Source of the DNA: Bacteroidetes bacterium B1(2017)
GTDB taxonomy: Bacteria > Bacteroidota > Bacteroidia > UKL13-3
Assembly: GCA_002256395.1 (NCBI GenBank)
Contig: NKJG01000018.1
Span: forward strand, 1 to 36,138
Reading direction: 5' to 3'
DNA length: 36,138 nt
The notes below the pieces were generated by a model. The model did no database searches. It had not been told where the DNA came from and saw nothing but the letters and a program-made list of their open reading frames with translations. A program made the translations under genes and the position numbers. This document shows positions 34,394 through 36,138 of the stretch, piece by piece. Within the stretch, counting starts at the first letter, position 1. The number at the start of each line of letters is the position of its first letter.

Positions 34394-34504
34394 GGTGCTA
34401 TTTTTTTAGTTTTAACACCCCCATTTTTTGAATTGAAACATAGAAACAAATAAAGCCAACAATGCTATGCATATGCACTAGAAGAGTGACTTTTTAAATA
34501 AACA

Positions 34505-35755
34505 TCAGCTTGCAGAAGGTTGACCAAACCTTCCTCCTAATTTATTGGCAAGGTCAACCATGTCATTTCCAACTTTCAAATCAACAATCCTGGCATAATG
34601 TTGTGTAGTGGTAATATTTTTATGCCCCAACATTTTGGAAACAGATTCAATTGGCACGCCATTGAACATAGTTACCGTTGTGGCAAAAGTGTGCCGTGCC
34701 ACATGGAAAGTGAGCTCCTTTTCAATCTTAGCAAAAGTTTGAATTTCCTTAAGGTAGGCATTAATTTTCTGATTGCTCATTACAGGCAAAACTTTATCCT
34801 CTGCGGATAAAAGACTTAGGTCACAATACTTTTCAAGCAATGCAACAGGAATACTTAATAAGGGTACTTGAGTTTTCACTCTTGTTTTTTGCCTCCTTGT
34901 TCTAATCCAGAAAACTCCTTTATTATCCATTTCTATCATAGACTTATCCAGCTTAAATAAGTCGGCATAGGATAGTCCTGTAAAGGATGCAAAAACAAAT
35001 AAGTCTCTTACTACTTCTAACCTGGGCATTAAAATCTCTAAACCAATAATTCGGTTTAATTCCTCTTCCGTTAAGTAGGGTCGGTCTACTTCTTCAAGCG
35101 TTAGTTTAACAAAAGCAAATGGATTTAATTTTAACCAGCCATTTTTAAGGGCAATATTGCAAATGGTCTTAAAATTTTGCAGGTATTTTTTAGCAGTATT
35201 TCCACAACACTTCTTATTTGTTTGCAAAAAAATATCAAATTTGGTCACCATATGATTGTTTACGAGCTTAACTGGCACATCCTTTATTCTATAGTTCAAT
35301 AACAAAAATTCGCGCATATAACGCAATGCTGTGCGATATTTATGGTAATTTCCATAGGAAGTGCCTTTGCCAATCATTGCATGTAAAGATTTAACATGAT
35401 CCTCCCATAAATCGCATAAGGTCTTAGATTGGGCTGTTCCAATACACAAAATCGCGTCCTTCAATAATTTGGCAGTTACCATTTCGTACATGCCAAGTAT
35501 TTCATTATACTTATTGTAGGCATTTACCTTAATTAAATCTAGGTGCTTATTCACCTCTACTGCTTTGGCTGTTTTTCCGAAGCAGTGTCCGTTTATTGAA
35601 TCCCAAATATCTGGCGAAACAGTTCTTTGGGTTGAAAGGACCTCAATATCACCGTTAATGGTAATTCTGAGATTAATTGGACATTCACCACGCTTATTTG
35701 GGCGTGAATTGTTGATGTAAAACATCAATTTAAAACTTGTTCTTGACGACAACAT
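34505..35755 (-). CDS. Tyrosine recombinase/integrase
   Basis: The 416-residue phage-type integrase has an N-terminal arm-binding part (about 1-100), a core-binding SAM-like domain (about 110-215) and a catalytic domain (about 225-400). Catalytic residues visible are K290, H351-x-x-R354 (HVARHTFAT), H378 (MLGHKNITTT) and the nucleophile Y387 (HYARI). The Arg I position reads TGLS with S262, as in many Bacteroidota recombinases of the CTnDOT kind, so its absence is not unusual. The gene is next to the 3' end of ssrA, a classic integration target. Confidence 0.9.
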   Translation of the reverse strand: MLSSRTSFKLMFYINNSRPNKRGECPINLRITINGDIEVLSTQRTVSPDIWDSINGHCFGKTAKAVEVNKHLDLIKVNAYNKYNEILGMYEMVTAKLLKDAILCIGTAQSKTLCDLWEDHVKSLHAMIGKGTSYGNYHKYRTALRYMREFLLLNYRIKDVPVKLVNNHMVTKFDIFLQTNKKCCGNTAKKYLQNFKTICNIALKNGWLKLNPFAFVKLTLEEVDRPYLTEEELNRIIGLEILMPRLEVVRDLFVFASFTGLSYADLFKLDKSMIEMDNKGVFWIRTRRQKTRVKTQVPLLSIPVALLEKYCDLSLLSAEDKVLPVMSNQKINAYLKEIQTFAKIEKELTFHVARHTFATTVTMFNGVPIESVSKMLGHKNITTTQHYARIVDLKVGNDMVDLANKLGGRFGQPSAS

Positions 35756-35957
35756 GATTTTTTAAAATGGCCCCCCATTTTGATGGTACAATTGTGACAC
35801 TTTTATTTGGAGTTGCAAAACGCCAAACATTGACAAACATTGACATTCTTTGCCATTTCATTACACTTTTTGCCTTTTTTGGGAGTGTGTAACGAATTGC
35901 ACATTTAAAGTGGCAAAAAATGGGGCTTTTTGACGCATATTTTTGTAAAAAAATGCA
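35756..35957. other. Probable attachment-site arm region next to ssrA
   Basis: Between the integrase start and the ssrA terminator lie repeated short motifs: a tandem AAACATTGAC (35825-35834 and 35835-35844), TTTGCCA with a later inverted TGGCAAA, and paired CCCCCCATTTT and AAAATGGGGC-like blocks. Such repeats are what one expects for integrase arm-binding sites. No gene is present. Confidence 0.45.
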
Positions 35958-35959
35958 AT

Positions 35960-35994
35960 AAAAAAGCCCTGACTAAAATGATAATCAGAGCTTT
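35960..35994 (-). terminator. Rho-independent terminator downstream of ssrA
   Basis: On the minus strand AAAGCTCTGATTA pairs with TAGTCAGGGCTTT (13 bp, two G-U pairs) around a TCATTT loop, then a T-run of six. It lies about 26 nt after the ssrA 3' end, on the same strand. Confidence 0.75.
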
Positions 35995-36019
35995 AAGTGG
36001 TTTTTGTTAGAAAACCTAG

Positions 36020-36138
36020 TGGAGCTGCAGGGATTCGAACCCTGGTCCGGAAGTGCAATGGTCACGCTTTCTACATGTTTAGAGAAAGCATTGTGTTCGG
36101 GTTAGGCAGGCTGCTTTCCTTGCCAACTTAACCTATAT
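36020..36138 (-). ncRNA. ssrA: tmRNA (3' part; 5' end beyond the window)
   Basis: On the minus strand the sequence ends ...CCAGGGTTCGAATCCCTG and CAGCTCC A, giving the T arm with a TTCGAAT loop and the 3' acceptor strand of the tRNA-like domain. No CCA is encoded in place. The preceding part forms long GC-rich stems (for example GAAAGC around the 36060-36090 region) as in the pseudoknots of Bacteroidota tmRNA, instead of a tRNA anticodon arm, which rules out a plain tRNA. The tag-coding part and the 5' acceptor strand lie beyond 36138. Confidence 0.88.

Noticed and set aside
34505..35755. Integrase broken by loss of Arg I
   Set aside because: A non-Arg residue at this place is common in Bacteroidota recombinases of the CTnDOT type; the other catalytic residues are intact.
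36020..36095. An ordinary tRNA gene at the right edge
   Set aside because: The T arm and acceptor strand are present, but the upstream sequence forms long stems typical of tmRNA pseudoknots and lacks an anticodon arm at the right distance.

Overview
The window looks like a Bacteroidota chromosome, probably an environmental Sphingobacteriia/Chitinophagia-like or flavobacterial lineage. The evidence is two cell-surface proteins with type IX secretion (T9SS) C-terminal sorting domains, TAnnTTTG-type promoter elements, few Shine-Dalgarno sites, a CzcA-CzcC fusion of the kind common in this phylum, DUF4248- and DUF3703-type proteins, and the 3' end of a Bacteroidota-type tmRNA gene at the right edge.

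Layout. (1) 1-4404: an IS21-like terminal repeat abuts a 5'-truncated repeat-rich T9SS protein (+), followed by a convergent RCC1-repeat T9SS protein (-). (2) 4665-22231: one uninterrupted, tightly packed run of 21 genes, all on the minus strand, with many ATGA or TAATG overlaps. In transcription order: small membrane proteins and a LEA-like protein; a transglutaminase-like protein with a transmembrane segment and a basic tail; a membrane protein; three beta-rich proteins (possible capsid proteins); small and coiled-coil proteins; a membrane-anchored SH3-like protein; a glucosaminidase; three fibre/spike-like proteins; a holin-like and a spanin-like protein; then an adenine-type DNA methyltransferase, a RadC/JAB protein, an unknown protein, a 1223-aa SNF2-type helicase and a RecA-fold ATPase. 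No terminase, portal, tail-tube, sheath, tape-measure, relaxase or conjugation gene is visible. The best reading is a virus-like element without a tail, possibly membrane-containing. This is inference from gene content. (3) 22543-34044, plus strand: heavy-metal resistance and metal-linked redox genes: a Cys/His-rich small protein, a CzcA-CzcC fusion, CzcB, a di-haem DUF1111-type cytochrome, a Rieske protein, a porin, a DUF3703-like protein and a P1B-type ATPase whose DKTGT signature reads DKTRT. (4) 34166-36138, minus strand: a DUF4248-like protein, a tyrosine recombinase and the 3' end of ssrA. The recombinase next to the tmRNA 3' end marks a likely integration boundary of a mobile element extending leftwards. 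I found no second copy of the tmRNA 3' end in the window, so the other boundary is either outside it or not recognisable by eye.

The most interesting parts are the 17.6-kb virus-like operon, a probable frameshift at a run of nine A in its glucosaminidase gene that would add a C-terminal transmembrane helix, a C-terminal peptide shared by two adjacent DNA-processing proteins, the altered P-type ATPase signature, and a DtxR-like operator cluster before the cytochrome/Rieske/porin genes.
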